A program made the position numbers and the translations under genes. Positions 37,242-46,436 of a stretch of 64,000 nucleotides of DNA are shown one piece after another (position 1 is the first letter of the stretch; each line of letters opens with the position of its first letter). Origin of the DNA: Paraburkholderia sp. Tr-20389 (GTDB lineage Bacteria; Pseudomonadota; Gammaproteobacteria; Burkholderiales; Burkholderiaceae); assembly GCF_017104565.1 (NCBI RefSeq), contig NZ_JAAGPD010000049.1, positions 1 through 64,000 on the forward strand. Reading direction: 5' to 3'. Below the pieces are notes generated by a model. It was not told the origin of the DNA. It made no database searches and saw only the letters and a list, made by a program, of their open reading frames with translations.

Positions 37242-37929
37242 CCCAGCTCCATTCCCAGACGGCGTACTCGCTGCGCCACTGCGCGGCCGTACGCGTGTCG
37301 AGGCAGTGATGCACAGCCTGACTCTGCGTTGCAAAGAGAGTGCCCGCGGGATCCGCCGGCGCGTTTTCCGCTGTCGCGGCCGCGCGCGAGCAGGTCAGCC
37401 GCCCCGCCGGCGCGTCGTCGAGCAGGATCGCGAGCGCGCCGCCCTGCACTTCTTCTTCGATCGTTCCGTAGGCGGGATCGGCCGGTTCATCGGCATAGAC
37501 GAGCAAAACGGGGGTCGAAGTGTCGGTCGCGTATTGCGCGTGCGCTTCGAGCAGCGCATAACCGAGCGTTTCGGCGCCCGCCGACAGCGCGCTCGCAGCC
37601 GAACGGTCGCCGCGCGAAATGCCGAACACGCCCGTCATCGCGTTGAGCACGGAAAGACTGAAGGAAGTCGGCGACACCGGCTCACCGGCGCTGATGTTGC
37701 GCAGGATGTCCGTGGTGCGGCGCAGCTCGCCGTGGCGCGACGCGAACACGATCCGGACGCTGGGTTTGTCGGCGGCGCAGTCGTGCGCGACTTTCAGCGC
37801 AATGCGCGACAGCGTGCTGAGACGACGCCGCACCATCGGCTCGATAAAGCCAACGTCGGGGGCGGCGGCTGCGACGGCGGGCCACGAAGACCAGCGAGCA
37901 ACCGGAATTGTCCAGTGCAGATCGGGCAT
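37225..37929 (-). CDS. Ketosynthase chain-length-factor-like protein (ApeC-like), first gene of the operon
   Basis: A 234-residue protein of the shortened ketosynthase type annotated as ketosynthase chain length factor. It retains the N-terminal half of the thiolase fold (RIALKVAHDCAA, IVFASRHGELRRTTDIL, PTSFSLSVLNAM) but ends early, and the position of the catalytic Cys reads SAASALSAGAET with no Cys. It therefore cannot condense by itself and should pair with the ApeO-like ketosynthase. It is the promoter-proximal gene, preceded by over 500 bases without a gene. Confidence 0.88.
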   Translation of the reverse strand: MPDLHWTIPVARWSSWPAVAAAAPDVGFIEPMVRRRLSTLSRIALKVAHDCAADKPSVRIVFASRHGELRRTTDILRNISAGEPVSPTSFSLSVLNAMTGVFGISRGDRSAASALSAGAETLGYALLEAHAQYATDTSTPVLLVYADEPADPAYGTIEEEVQGGALAILLDDAPAGRLTCSRAAATAENAPADPAGTLFATQSQAVHHCLDTRTAAQWRSEYAVWEWSWDEGVA

Positions 37930-38464
37930 ATCGGTGTTCGCGCGTGAAGGCTGCTGGCGCCAGAGGCGCGCCTGCCGTCGACAGCACGTGAAGCGCGCTA
38001 CCCGGGCGGGGCGCGACGCCAGTTTGATGAGTCCACTTTTCTTTTAAGGAGTCACCAAAATAACGGCACGCAGCGGTGATTATTTAGGGGCGGGACGCCA
38101 AAACGGGCTTTCGTCTGGTCATTACCACGGCCGCCCGAAATGATACAGAGCATTCTGGCCGAAATCAGCCAGAAAAGACGTATCCATCTGTATCCGTCTC
38201 TTGCGCGCGACGAAACCCCTCCGCCGCCTCGCGGAGCCATCTACGACGGGCCTTCCCGCGGCCGGACCGTGCACGTGGACATGCGGGAAATCACCCGAAG
38301 TGTTACCGCGCATTCCCATTGGACCCGGCCACGAATACGTTAAAAAACGATAATTGCGACTGGTTTTGCAACGACCTGCTGCAAACCGGCAAAAAAGCAC
38401 AAGTAAGCAGCAAGCAGCGCTCAATCTTCGCTTTTATGCAGGCTGCCGTGCTATACTCCGCCGC
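37930..38464. other. Long divergent intergenic region with the probable pigment-operon promoter
   Basis: No supported gene. It separates the leftward pigment operon from the rightward Mn-riboswitch leader. AT-rich patches lie near 38028-38092 and 38336-38460 and are the likely promoter sites for the two transcripts. Short open frames here lack a ribosome-binding site and family resemblance. Confidence 0.5.
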
Positions 38465-38616
38465 TCATTGGGGAGTAGCCGCCCCGCCTCATACCCGCGC
38501 AACGGCCAGGCTCATGGCCGGCGAGCGCAGCGTGTGTGATTCGCGGGGGCGCCTGTCAACAGACTTGACCGTTGTGGTCATGGCAGACGCAGCCTCTGGC
38601 CTGGCGAGACCGATGA
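38465..38616 (+). ncRNA. yybP-ykoY manganese riboswitch
   Basis: The leader of the Mn exporter gene contains the hallmark elements of the yybP-ykoY aptamer: TTGGGGAGTAGCC at the 5' side, GTCAACAGACT in the second internal loop (38555 on), a GGCAGACGC element, and a 3' GGCGAGACC. The closing helix P1 can form between TCATTGG (38465-38471) and CCGATGA (38610-38616), with one G-T pair. The downstream 78 bases contain complementary GGGCCC/GGCCC segments near the ribosome-binding site, which suggests control of translation initiation. Known members bind Mn2+ and switch on Mn export genes. Confidence 0.88.
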
Positions 38617-38694
38617 TCCACTACCGCCGCTCTAGGGCCCGGCGCGTCGTGGGTCGTCGCTCGCACACATCTCGGCCCGGGGAATCTATCAAAC

Positions 38695-39267
38695 GTGGAA
38701 CAAGCTTTTCTGATCTCGACCGGCGCGGTCGCGCTCGCTGAAATCGGCGACAAGACGCAACTGCTGTCGCTCGTCCTCGCGGCCCGCTATCGCAAGCCGC
38801 TGCCCATCATTCTCGGCGTGCTCGTCGCCACTCTCGTCAATCACGCTGGCGCCGGCGCACTCGGCGCGTGGCTCGGCTCGCTCGTCACGCCCACCGTGAT
38901 GCGCTGGGCGCTGGCCGCGTCCTTTATCGGCATGGGTCTGTGGATTCTCGTGCCCGACAAGCTCGACGACGCCGAAGCGAACACCAACCGCACGCACTTC
39001 GGCGTGTTCGGCGCGACCGTGGTCACCTTCTTTCTCGCCGAAATGGGCGACAAGACGCAGATCGCAACCGTGGCCCTCGCCGCGCGCTTCCACGATTTCT
39101 TCGGCGTGGTCGCGGGCACGACGCTCGGCATGATGCTCGCGAACGTCCCCGCGATCCTGCTCGGCGACCGCTTCGCGCACAAGCTGCCGACGAAGCTCGT
39201 GCACGGGATTGCCGCCGTCATGTTCGTCGTGCTGGGCGCGATGGCGCTGATGGGCATCGGCGTCTGA
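38695..39267 (+). CDS. UPF0016/TMEM165-family Mn2+ exporter (MneA-like)
   Basis: A 190-residue inner-membrane protein with the family's two inverted copies of the E-x-G-D-K-T motif, at 16-21 (EIGDKT) and 116-121 (EMGDKT), each starting a three-helix repeat. Bacterial members export Mn2+; relatives handle Ca2+/Mn2+ in eukaryotes. The gene starts at GTG 38695, with GGGGA about 10 bases upstream, and is directly preceded by a Mn-sensing riboswitch, which strongly supports the Mn role. Confidence 0.93.
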   Translation: MEQAFLISTGAVALAEIGDKTQLLSLVLAARYRKPLPIILGVLVATLVNHAGAGALGAWLGSLVTPTVMRWALAASFIGMGLWILVPDKLDDAEANTNRTHFGVFGATVVTFFLAEMGDKTQIATVALAARFHDFFGVVAGTTLGMMLANVPAILLGDRFAHKLPTKLVHGIAAVMFVVLGAMALMGIGV

Positions 39268-39311
39268 TTGTTCGACTGCGCAGCGATTTGACAATCGCTG
39301 CCGCAAATTGC

Positions 39312-39348
39312 AACGGCCGCATCGCTCACACGATGCGGCCGTTTTTTT
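39312..39348 (+). terminator. Rho-independent terminator after the Mn exporter gene
   Basis: Arms AACGGCCGCATCG and CGATGCGGCCGTT around a CTCACA loop, followed by a T run. It ends the + strand transcript; the A residues on the left may help the convergent lipoprotein transcript as well. Confidence 0.9.
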
Positions 39349-39375
39349 GCCTGAACGCGGAGAACGAAGACGCCG

Positions 39376-40068
39376 CTACTGAACCGTCTTCGCGCCCGAC
39401 GCCGGCACGGGCGGCGCGGCGCTGTCGGCGGCGACTTCGTTGGACATGCCGCCCTTTCCGTCGACGGGCAGCTTCACGGTGCGCACCACGCCGTTGGCCA
39501 TCGGGAAATCGGACATCGCGCTGCGCGCCAGAAACGGCATGGCGGCGATCAGTGACGACTCCTCGTCCGTGTTGCGCGCCGTCACGTTGTACATTTCCTT
39601 GCCCGTCGCGCGATCCGTGATGCGGATGCCGAGCAGATGCGTGTACACGGGGTAGCTCTGGTTCACATAGCCCGTCGGATACGGACCCCAAGGGCCCCAC
39701 GGCCCCCACGGATCGAACGGACGGCCCCAGTAGTACGGGCCCGGCCACGGGCTGTAGTAGACGGGCTGCGCGACGGTCACGGTGTCCGAGCGCATGCCGT
39801 AAGCGAGTGCCACCAGATAGTGCGCGTCGCGCTCGTCGGTCTGCCGGAACGCGTGCAGCGCGAGTTCGTTTGCGACGATCTGCTCGTACGTGGCCTGTTC
39901 GAGATTGTTCTTTTGATCCAGTGTGCGCGTGAACGCGTAAGTGCGCGTCGCGTCGCTGCCGCTCCAGTCGGAAAAGGCTGTGACCTGCGTCGTCACGTAG
40001 GTCGTGCAGCCGGCCAGCAGCGTGGCGAGCACGAGTGCCGCGTGGCGGGTCAATCGGTCGAGCTTCAT
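39376..40068 (-). CDS. DUF4136 family lipoprotein
   Basis: The 230-residue product starts with a lipoprotein signal peptide ending LLAGC, with the lipidated Cys at about position 21. The mature part has the DUF4136 pattern (FSDWSGSDATRTYAF, HYLVALAYGM) and a central Trp/Pro/Gly/Tyr-rich segment (YYSPWPGPYYWGRPFDPWG) likely to be flexible and surface-exposed. Function is unknown; it should sit in the outer or inner membrane facing the periplasm. ATG 40068 has AGGA upstream; the frame extends further but without a better start. Divergent from pepN. Confidence 0.85.
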   Translation of the reverse strand: MKLDRLTRHAALVLATLLAGCTTYVTTQVTAFSDWSGSDATRTYAFTRTLDQKNNLEQATYEQIVANELALHAFRQTDERDAHYLVALAYGMRSDTVTVAQPVYYSPWPGPYYWGRPFDPWGPWGPWGPYPTGYVNQSYPVYTHLLGIRITDRATGKEMYNVTARNTDEESSLIAAMPFLARSAMSDFPMANGVVRTVKLPVDGKGGMSNEVAADSAAPPVPASGAKTVQ

Positions 40069-40263
40069 GGTCGTCCTCGTTGGCATCGTCGCCCGCATCT
40101 GCCGCGCGGGCGGCCCGATAATACGCTGACTGCGCACGACGGTAAAAAGTTCTGTCCGCACGATCGGCCGAGGCTTTGTACAATGGTCCGATCACCCGGC
40201 GCGCTGCCCGTTGTTGCGCTGTATACAACGCGCCGGCTTCGAGCTTATTCCCGAACGCACATC

Positions 40264-42966
40264 ATGGCCGATACCGAAACGCCTCAAGTGATCCGCCGCG
40301 CCGACTACGCGCCGCCCGCCTTTCTCATCGATACCGTCGCGCTCGAGTTCGATCTCGTGCCGGAGCGCACGGTCGTCAGGAATACGATGCGCATCCGCCG
40401 CAATCCCGACGCGGTGCGCGCCACGCATCTCGACCTGATGGGCGAAGATCTGACGTTCGTCGAAGCGTCGCTCGACGGCAAGCCGTATGCAGACGTGCAT
40501 GCGCACGAGCACGGCCTGACCGTCGACAACGTACCCGATTCGTTCGAACTGACGCTGACGGGCATCTGCAACCCTGCCGCGAACACCACGCTGTCGGGTC
40601 TCTATGTATCGAGCGGCAACTTTTTCACGCAGTGCGAGGCCGAGGGCTTCCGCCGCATCACGTGGTTCCTCGACCGCCCGGACGTGATGGCCACCTATAC
40701 GGTCACACTGCGCGCCGACAAGGCCGCGTACCCAGTGCTGCTGTCCAACGGCAACCTGCTCGAGCAGGGCGAGCTGCCCGACGGCCGCCATTTCGCGCGC
40801 TGGGAAGATCCGTTCAGGAAGCCGAGCTATCTGTTCGCGCTCGTCGCGGGCAAGCTCGTTGCGCTGGAAGAGCGCGTGAAGTCGGGCTCGGGCAAGGAAA
40901 AGCTGCTGCAGGTCTGGGTCGAGCCTCATGATCTCGACAAGACCCGTCACGCGATGGATTCGCTGATCCATTCCATTCGCTGGGACGAAGCGCGCTTTGG
41001 TCTCGAACTCGATCTGGACCGCTTCATGATCGTCGCCGTGAGCGACTTCAACATGGGCGCGATGGAGAACAAGGGGCTCAATATCTTCAACACGAAGTAC
41101 GTGCTGGCGAACCCCGAAACGGCAACTGACACCGACTTCTCCAACATCGAAGCCGTAGTCGGCCACGAATACTTCCACAACTGGACGGGCAATCGCGTCA
41201 CGTGCCGCGACTGGTTCCAGCTGAGCCTGAAGGAAGGGCTGACGGTGTTCCGCGACCAGGAATTCTCCGCGGACATGGCAAGCGGCGGCAGTTCCGGCGA
41301 GGACCAGGCAGCGCGCGCAACCAAGCGCATCGAAGACGTGCGTGTACTGCGCCAGATGCAGTTCGCCGAAGACGCGGGTCCGATGGCGCATCCCGTACGC
41401 CCGGAAAGCTACGTCGAGATCAACAACTTCTACACGATGACCGTCTACGAGAAAGGCTCGGAAGTCGTGCGGATGTATCAGACGCTGTTCGGCCGCGAAG
41501 GCTTCCGGCGCGGCATGGATCTGTACTTCAAGCGCCACGACGGCCAGGCGGTGACCTGCGACGACTTCCGTCACGCGATGGCCGACGCGAACGGCCGCGA
41601 TCTCGCGCAATACGAACGCTGGTACAGCCAGGCGGGCACGCCGCGCATCAGCGTCGATACGCATTACGACGCCGCGCAGAAGCGCTACACGGTGAAGCTC
41701 AGGCAAGGCTACGGCGACGGCTCGCCCGCTGCACGCGACACGCAGAAGGGCCCGCTGCTGATTCCGTTTGCGATCGGCCTGATCGGCGATGACGGCAACG
41801 ACATGCCGCTGCGTCTCGAAGGCGAAGCATCGGCGTCGCCGCACACCACGCGCGTGCTCGAGTTCACGCAGACCGAACAGAGCTTCACGTTCGTCGACGT
41901 CGCCGAGAAGCCGCTGCCGTCGTTGCTGCGCAATTTTTCGGCCCCCGTCGTGGTCGAGTACGACTACACGGCCGACGAACTCGCGTTCCTGCTCGCGCAC
42001 GACAGCGATCCGTTCAACCGCTGGGAAGCCGGACAGCGCCTCGCAACGCGCGAGCTGCTGACGCTCGCCGAACACGCGGCAACGGGCAAGGCGCTGGAAG
42101 TGGATGACACGGTGGTCGCCGCCTTCGGCCGTGTGCTGAACGACGAGACGCTGTCGCCGGCGTTCCGCGAACTCGCGCTGATGCTGCCGTCGGAGGCGTA
42201 TCTCGCCGAGCAGATGGAAGAGTCGAATCCCGCCGCCGTGCACAGCGCGCGCCAGTTCGTTCGCAAGCGCCTCGCATCGGCGCTCAAGGGCGACTGGCTC
42301 GCGATCTACGAACGTCATCAGACGCCGGGCGCTTATGAGCCGACGCCCACGGCGGCCGGCCGTCGTGCGCTGAAGAACCTGGCGCTGGCGTATCTCGCCG
42401 AACTCGACGATCCCGCCGACGCCGTGCGTCTCGCCAAGGCGCAGTACGACGCGGCGAACAACATGACGGATCGCGCGTCGGCTTTGTCCGCGCTGCTGAC
42501 CGCGGCGGCGTCGAACGGCGGCGCGGCCGCAGCCGGGGCGCTCGACGACTTCTACCGCCGCTTCGAAAACGAGCCGCTCGTGATCGACAAGTGGTTCGCG
42601 CTGCAGGCGATGCAACGCGGCGCGAAGCAGCGCCCCGTCATCGAGATCGTGCGCAAGCTGATGACGCATCCCGCGTTCAACCTGAAGAACCCGAACCGCG
42701 CGCGTTCGCTGATCTTCAGCTTCTGCTCGGCGAACCCCGCGCAGTTCCACGCGGAAGACGGCTCGGGCTATGCGTTCTGGGCCGACCAGGTGATCGCGCT
42801 CGACGCGCTCAATCCGCAGGTTGCCGCGCGTCTCGCGCGGGCGCTGGAACTGTGGCGGCGCTTCACGCCCAGGCTGCGCGACCAGATGCGCGCGGCGCTC
42901 GAAAAAGTCGCGGCGCAGGCGAAGTCGCGCGATGTGCGCGAAATCGTCGAGAAAGCATTGGCCTGA
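40264..42966 (+). CDS. pepN: Aminopeptidase N, M1 family
   Basis: This 900-residue cytosolic zinc metallopeptidase removes N-terminal residues from peptides. The exopeptidase motif GAMEN is at 265-269 and the zinc motif HEYFH at 301-305 with the third ligand Glu324 (LSLKEG), exactly the HEXXH-X18-E spacing. The C-terminal half has the DUF3458 and helical domains of the E. coli PepN group (PALTRNFSAPV-like SLLRNFSAPVVVEYDY). Length fits the bacterial PepN group. ATG 40264 is the first residue of a standard PepN N-terminus (MADTETPQVIRRADY). Confidence 0.97.
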   Translation: MADTETPQVIRRADYAPPAFLIDTVALEFDLVPERTVVRNTMRIRRNPDAVRATHLDLMGEDLTFVEASLDGKPYADVHAHEHGLTVDNVPDSFELTLTGICNPAANTTLSGLYVSSGNFFTQCEAEGFRRITWFLDRPDVMATYTVTLRADKAAYPVLLSNGNLLEQGELPDGRHFARWEDPFRKPSYLFALVAGKLVALEERVKSGSGKEKLLQVWVEPHDLDKTRHAMDSLIHSIRWDEARFGLELDLDRFMIVAVSDFNMGAMENKGLNIFNTKYVLANPETATDTDFSNIEAVVGHEYFHNWTGNRVTCRDWFQLSLKEGLTVFRDQEFSADMASGGSSGEDQAARATKRIEDVRVLRQMQFAEDAGPMAHPVRPESYVEINNFYTMTVYEKGSEVVRMYQTLFGREGFRRGMDLYFKRHDGQAVTCDDFRHAMADANGRDLAQYERWYSQAGTPRISVDTHYDAAQKRYTVKLRQGYGDGSPAARDTQKGPLLIPFAIGLIGDDGNDMPLRLEGEASASPHTTRVLEFTQTEQSFTFVDVAEKPLPSLLRNFSAPVVVEYDYTADELAFLLAHDSDPFNRWEAGQRLATRELLTLAEHAATGKALEVDDTVVAAFGRVLNDETLSPAFRELALMLPSEAYLAEQMEESNPAAVHSARQFVRKRLASALKGDWLAIYERHQTPGAYEPTPTAAGRRALKNLALAYLAELDDPADAVRLAKAQYDAANNMTDRASALSALLTAAASNGGAAAAGALDDFYRRFENEPLVIDKWFALQAMQRGAKQRPVIEIVRKLMTHPAFNLKNPNRARSLIFSFCSANPAQFHAEDGSGYAFWADQVIALDALNPQVAARLARALELWRRFTPRLRDQMRAALEKVAAQAKSRDVREIVEKALA

Positions 42967-42992
42967 TTCTGCGCTTTATCAGTGAAGTCGAA

Positions 42993-43018
42993 AGCCGGCA
43001 CGTGTGCCGGCTTTTTTA
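42993..43018 (+). terminator. Rho-independent terminator after pepN
   Basis: Arms AAGCCGGCAC and GTGCCGGCTT followed by six T residues, 27 bases after the pepN stop. It isolates pepN from the toxin-antitoxin pair downstream. Confidence 0.9.
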
Positions 43019-43085
43019 TTTGCGGCTTGCCATTTCACCTACGCCTTTCGTCCGACTCGTTTCACCAGATCATCGGGATCACACT

Positions 43086-43116
43086 GAACGTGTTCACATA
43101 ATGGTTTACGTTTAAC
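43086..43116 (+). promoter_or_regulatory. Probable higBA promoter/operator
   Basis: A perfect palindrome GAACGTGTTC (43086-43095) and an adjacent AT-rich stretch with TTTAACAT lie immediately before the toxin start. HigA-type antitoxins repress their own promoter by binding such palindromes, so this is a plausible operator; binding is inferred. Confidence 0.45.
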
Positions 43117-43419
43117 ATGACACGTTATACACTTCCCATGATATCAACGTTCGGCGACAAGGAAACGGCCGCTGTCTTCAAAGGCATTTTCGTGCAGTCG
43201 CTGCCGCGCGAAGTGCAACTGATCGCACGCCGCAAACTGCTGTTGATCGATGCCGCAAGGTCGATCAAGGACATATTCGCACCGCCCGGCAACCGGCTCG
43301 AACTGCTGCAAGGCAGGCGCAGCGGGCAATGGAGCATCCGTATCAACGCGCAGTGGCGCATCTGTTTCCTCTACCTCGACGGCGACGCGCTCAATGTCGA
43401 AATCGTCGACTATCACTGA
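43117..43419 (+). CDS. higB: HigB/RelE-family toxin
   Basis: A 100-residue protein of the HigB (killer/graT) group: IQLIARRKLLLIDAA-like helix, DIFAPPGNRLELLQGRRSGQ, WSIRINAQWRICF and a C-terminal DYH. Members cleave mRNA on the ribosome. Arg residues in GRRSGQWSIRINAQWRI occupy the expected catalytic strands. It is followed 17 bases later by the matching antitoxin gene, in the toxin-first order typical of higBA. A second ATG at 43138 would remove seven residues and gives a more usual start (MISTFGDK). Confidence 0.9.
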   Translation: MTRYTLPMISTFGDKETAAVFKGIFVQSLPREVQLIARRKLLLIDAARSIKDIFAPPGNRLELLQGRRSGQWSIRINAQWRICFLYLDGDALNVEIVDYH

Positions 43420-43436
43420 TTCGTGAGAAAGCCATC

Positions 43437-43877
43437 ATGGTCATCAAACGCTCTGAACTGAACAACGCCGACTTCTCCGACGTTTCCACCGGCGAACACA
43501 TGCCGGAAACCACGCCTGGCGACGTCCTGCGCAGTGAGTTCCTCGAACCGCTCGGCATGTCGGCCCATGCGCTATCGCTGGAACTGCGCGTGCCGGCGCC
43601 GCGCATCAACGACATCGTGCGCGGCAAACGGGCCATTTCGTCGGAAACGGCCTTGCGCCTGTCGCGCTATTTCGGCAATAGCGCACACTTCTGGCTCAAC
43701 CTTCAGATCGCGTACGACTTGCGCATTGCGATTGCGGAATCGGGCGAGCGGATCGAGCGCGAGATCGAACCGCTACCGCCCTCGCGGCAACCGAAGCATG
43801 CCAGGCTGGCGCGCGAACAGCTAAAGGCCGCCGAAGACGCAGCGGCCGCCACGCGCCGGGTTGCCGGGTCGCGCTGA
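43437..43877 (+). CDS. higA: HigA-family antitoxin
   Basis: The 146-residue protein has the XRE-type helix-turn-helix of HigA antitoxins: TPGDVLRSEFLEPLGMSAHA, LSLELRVPAPRINDIVRGKR, and SRYFGNSAHFWLNLQIAYDL. It should neutralise HigB and repress the operon. Residues 1-22 form an N-terminal extension before the core, and the tail is charged and Ala-rich. The start ATG 43437 lies 17 bases after the toxin stop. No terminator is visible before fbp, which begins 140 bases later. Confidence 0.92.
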   Translation: MVIKRSELNNADFSDVSTGEHMPETTPGDVLRSEFLEPLGMSAHALSLELRVPAPRINDIVRGKRAISSETALRLSRYFGNSAHFWLNLQIAYDLRIAIAESGERIEREIEPLPPSRQPKHARLAREQLKAAEDAAAATRRVAGSR

Positions 43878-44017
43878 CGCGCCTTTGTCGTGCCGTCGTG
43901 AAGCGCGGCGATCGCGACGCCAGGCGAGCCTGCAACACGTGGATTATTTAAAGTCACGGAACCCGAACATCGAAAGGTTAAAATCGGGGAATTCCCAAGC
44001 CTCTCCGGAGTACTGCA

Positions 44018-45034
<1,017 letters not shown>

Positions 45035-45115
45035 GAAAGCACTTGCCAAGTCGGAAAAGAGGCTCCATAATCTCACTTCTTCGTTGCTGACGAATTAAAC
45101 GAAAGCAACAACGGA

Positions 45116-45191
45116 GCCGGAATAGCTCAGACGGTAGAGCAGCGCATTCGTAATGCGAAGGTCGGGGGTTCGATTCCTCTTTCCGGCACCA
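45116..45191 (+). tRNA. tRNA-Thr (anticodon CGT)
   Basis: A 76-nt cloverleaf. The acceptor arms are GCCGGAA and TTCCGGC. The anticodon stem CGCAT/ATGCG closes the loop TTCGTAA, giving anticodon CGT, which reads ACG. The T arm is GGGGGTTCGATTCCTC and CCA is encoded at 45189-45191. Confidence 0.97.
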
Positions 45192-45203
45192 GCAGAATCA
45201 AAC

Positions 45204-45237
45204 AAAAAGCCCAGTCCTCGCGACTGGGCTTTTTGTT
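45204..45237. terminator. Rho-independent terminator after tRNA-Thr
   Basis: Arms AAGCCCAGTC and GACTGGGCTT around CTCGC, with AAAAA on the left and TTTTT on the right. It ends the tRNA transcript and can also act on the convergent acyl-CoA dehydrogenase operon. Confidence 0.88.
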
Positions 45238-45296
45238 TTGCGCGTCGAATTCGACGTGCGCTTCATCGCTATAGCAAAGCGAAGTGCCTTTCCCAT

Positions 45297-46436
45297 TCAC
45301 CCCAGCACCGTCCGCGCGATCACCGTCCGCTGGATCTCGGACGAACCTTCGTAGATACGCAGAATCCGCGCATCGCGAACGAAGCGCTCCAGCGGCATCT
45401 CGCGAGTGAAGCCGTATCCACCGTGCATCTGCAATGCCGCATCGGTGACGAACGCGACCATCTCCGATGCATAAAGCTTCGCCATCGACGCATCCTGCGT
45501 GAACGGCACGCCTGCCGCGCGCTTTACGGCCGCCTGCAACGTCAGCAGCCACGCAGCCTCGAGCCGCGTCTTCATATCAGCGATCGTCCACTGCAAACCT
45601 TGGCGGCTGGACAGCGGCTCGCCGCCCACGCGCCGTTCTTTCAACCAGCCGATGGCCGCCGACATCGCCGCTTCCGCAATGCCGAGACTCGTTGCGGCCA
45701 CATCGAGCCGGCTGTTGTCGAGCACCTTCATGGCCGTCCTGAATCCGCTGCCTTCCGGGCCAAGACGGTTCGCAGCGGGAACGAAGCAATCGAGCGCCAC
45801 TTCATGCGCGGGCGCGCCGCGAATGCCCATCAGCTTCTCGGCGGGCGCGACATCGACGCCCGGCGCGTGCCTGTCGACCACGAACGCGCTGATGCCCCGC
45901 GTGCCCGCATCGGCATCGGTCTTCGCATACACGACGATGAATCCCGCCGCGTCGGCGTTCGAAATGAAGTGCTTGACGCCCGTGATCCGGTAGCCGTCGC
46001 CTTCGCGCATCGCACGTGTCGCCATGTCGGCGGGATTGGAACCCGCGCGCGGCTCCGTCAACGCGAACGCGCCGAGCTTGTTGCCGCTGGCCGCGTCGGG
46101 CAGATAGCGATCGCGCAACGCATCGTCGCCGCCGATCAGTATCGAATCGGTCGCGAGATAATGCGCGCCGATCATCGACGACGTCGACGCGCACGCTTTC
46201 GCGATCTCCACCAGTGACAGCACGATCGCCACCGGCGACGCCTCGACGCCGCCCCACCGCTCCGGCAGGTTCATGCCCATCACACCTAGCTCGGCGAGCT
46301 GCGCGACATGGCGCGCCGTCGACAGCTCGTCGCGGTCGACCTGCGCGGCGCGCGGCGCGAGTTCGCTTTGCGCAAAGCGCGAGATCGCATCGGCGATTTC
46401 GAGGTCGCTGTCTTCGATACCCAGCCGCTTATGCAT
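45297..46436 (-). CDS. Acyl-CoA dehydrogenase
   Basis: The 379-residue FAD enzyme introduces an alpha-beta double bond into an acyl-CoA. Family motifs are FALTEPRAGSNPADM, GVKHFISNADAAGFI, a QLEAA-like helix (DMKTRLEAAWLL), ALQMHGGYGFTREMPLERFVRDARI, and RIYEGSSEIQRTVIAR, where the Glu in YEGSSE is the usual catalytic base. It overlaps the CoA-transferase gene by eight bases, so the two are coupled. Substrate chain is unknown; pairing with a CaiB-type CoA transferase suggests catabolism of an unusual carboxylic acid. ATG 46436 starts a standard MHKRLGIEDSDLEI N-terminus. Confidence 0.93.
   Translation of the reverse strand: MHKRLGIEDSDLEIADAISRFAQSELAPRAAQVDRDELSTARHVAQLAELGVMGMNLPERWGGVEASPVAIVLSLVEIAKACASTSSMIGAHYLATDSILIGGDDALRDRYLPDAASGNKLGAFALTEPRAGSNPADMATRAMREGDGYRITGVKHFISNADAAGFIVVYAKTDADAGTRGISAFVVDRHAPGVDVAPAEKLMGIRGAPAHEVALDCFVPAANRLGPEGSGFRTAMKVLDNSRLDVAATSLGIAEAAMSAAIGWLKERRVGGEPLSSRQGLQWTIADMKTRLEAAWLLTLQAAVKRAAGVPFTQDASMAKLYASEMVAFVTDAALQMHGGYGFTREMPLERFVRDARILRIYEGSSEIQRTVIARTVLG

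Noticed and set aside
38140-38343. A 67-codon frame in the gap before the Mn riboswitch
   Set aside because: No ribosome-binding site, Arg/His-rich composition, and no resemblance to a known protein.
40192-42750. An 852-codon minus-strand frame opposite pepN
   Set aside because: Shadow frame; the plus-strand PepN motifs are unambiguous.
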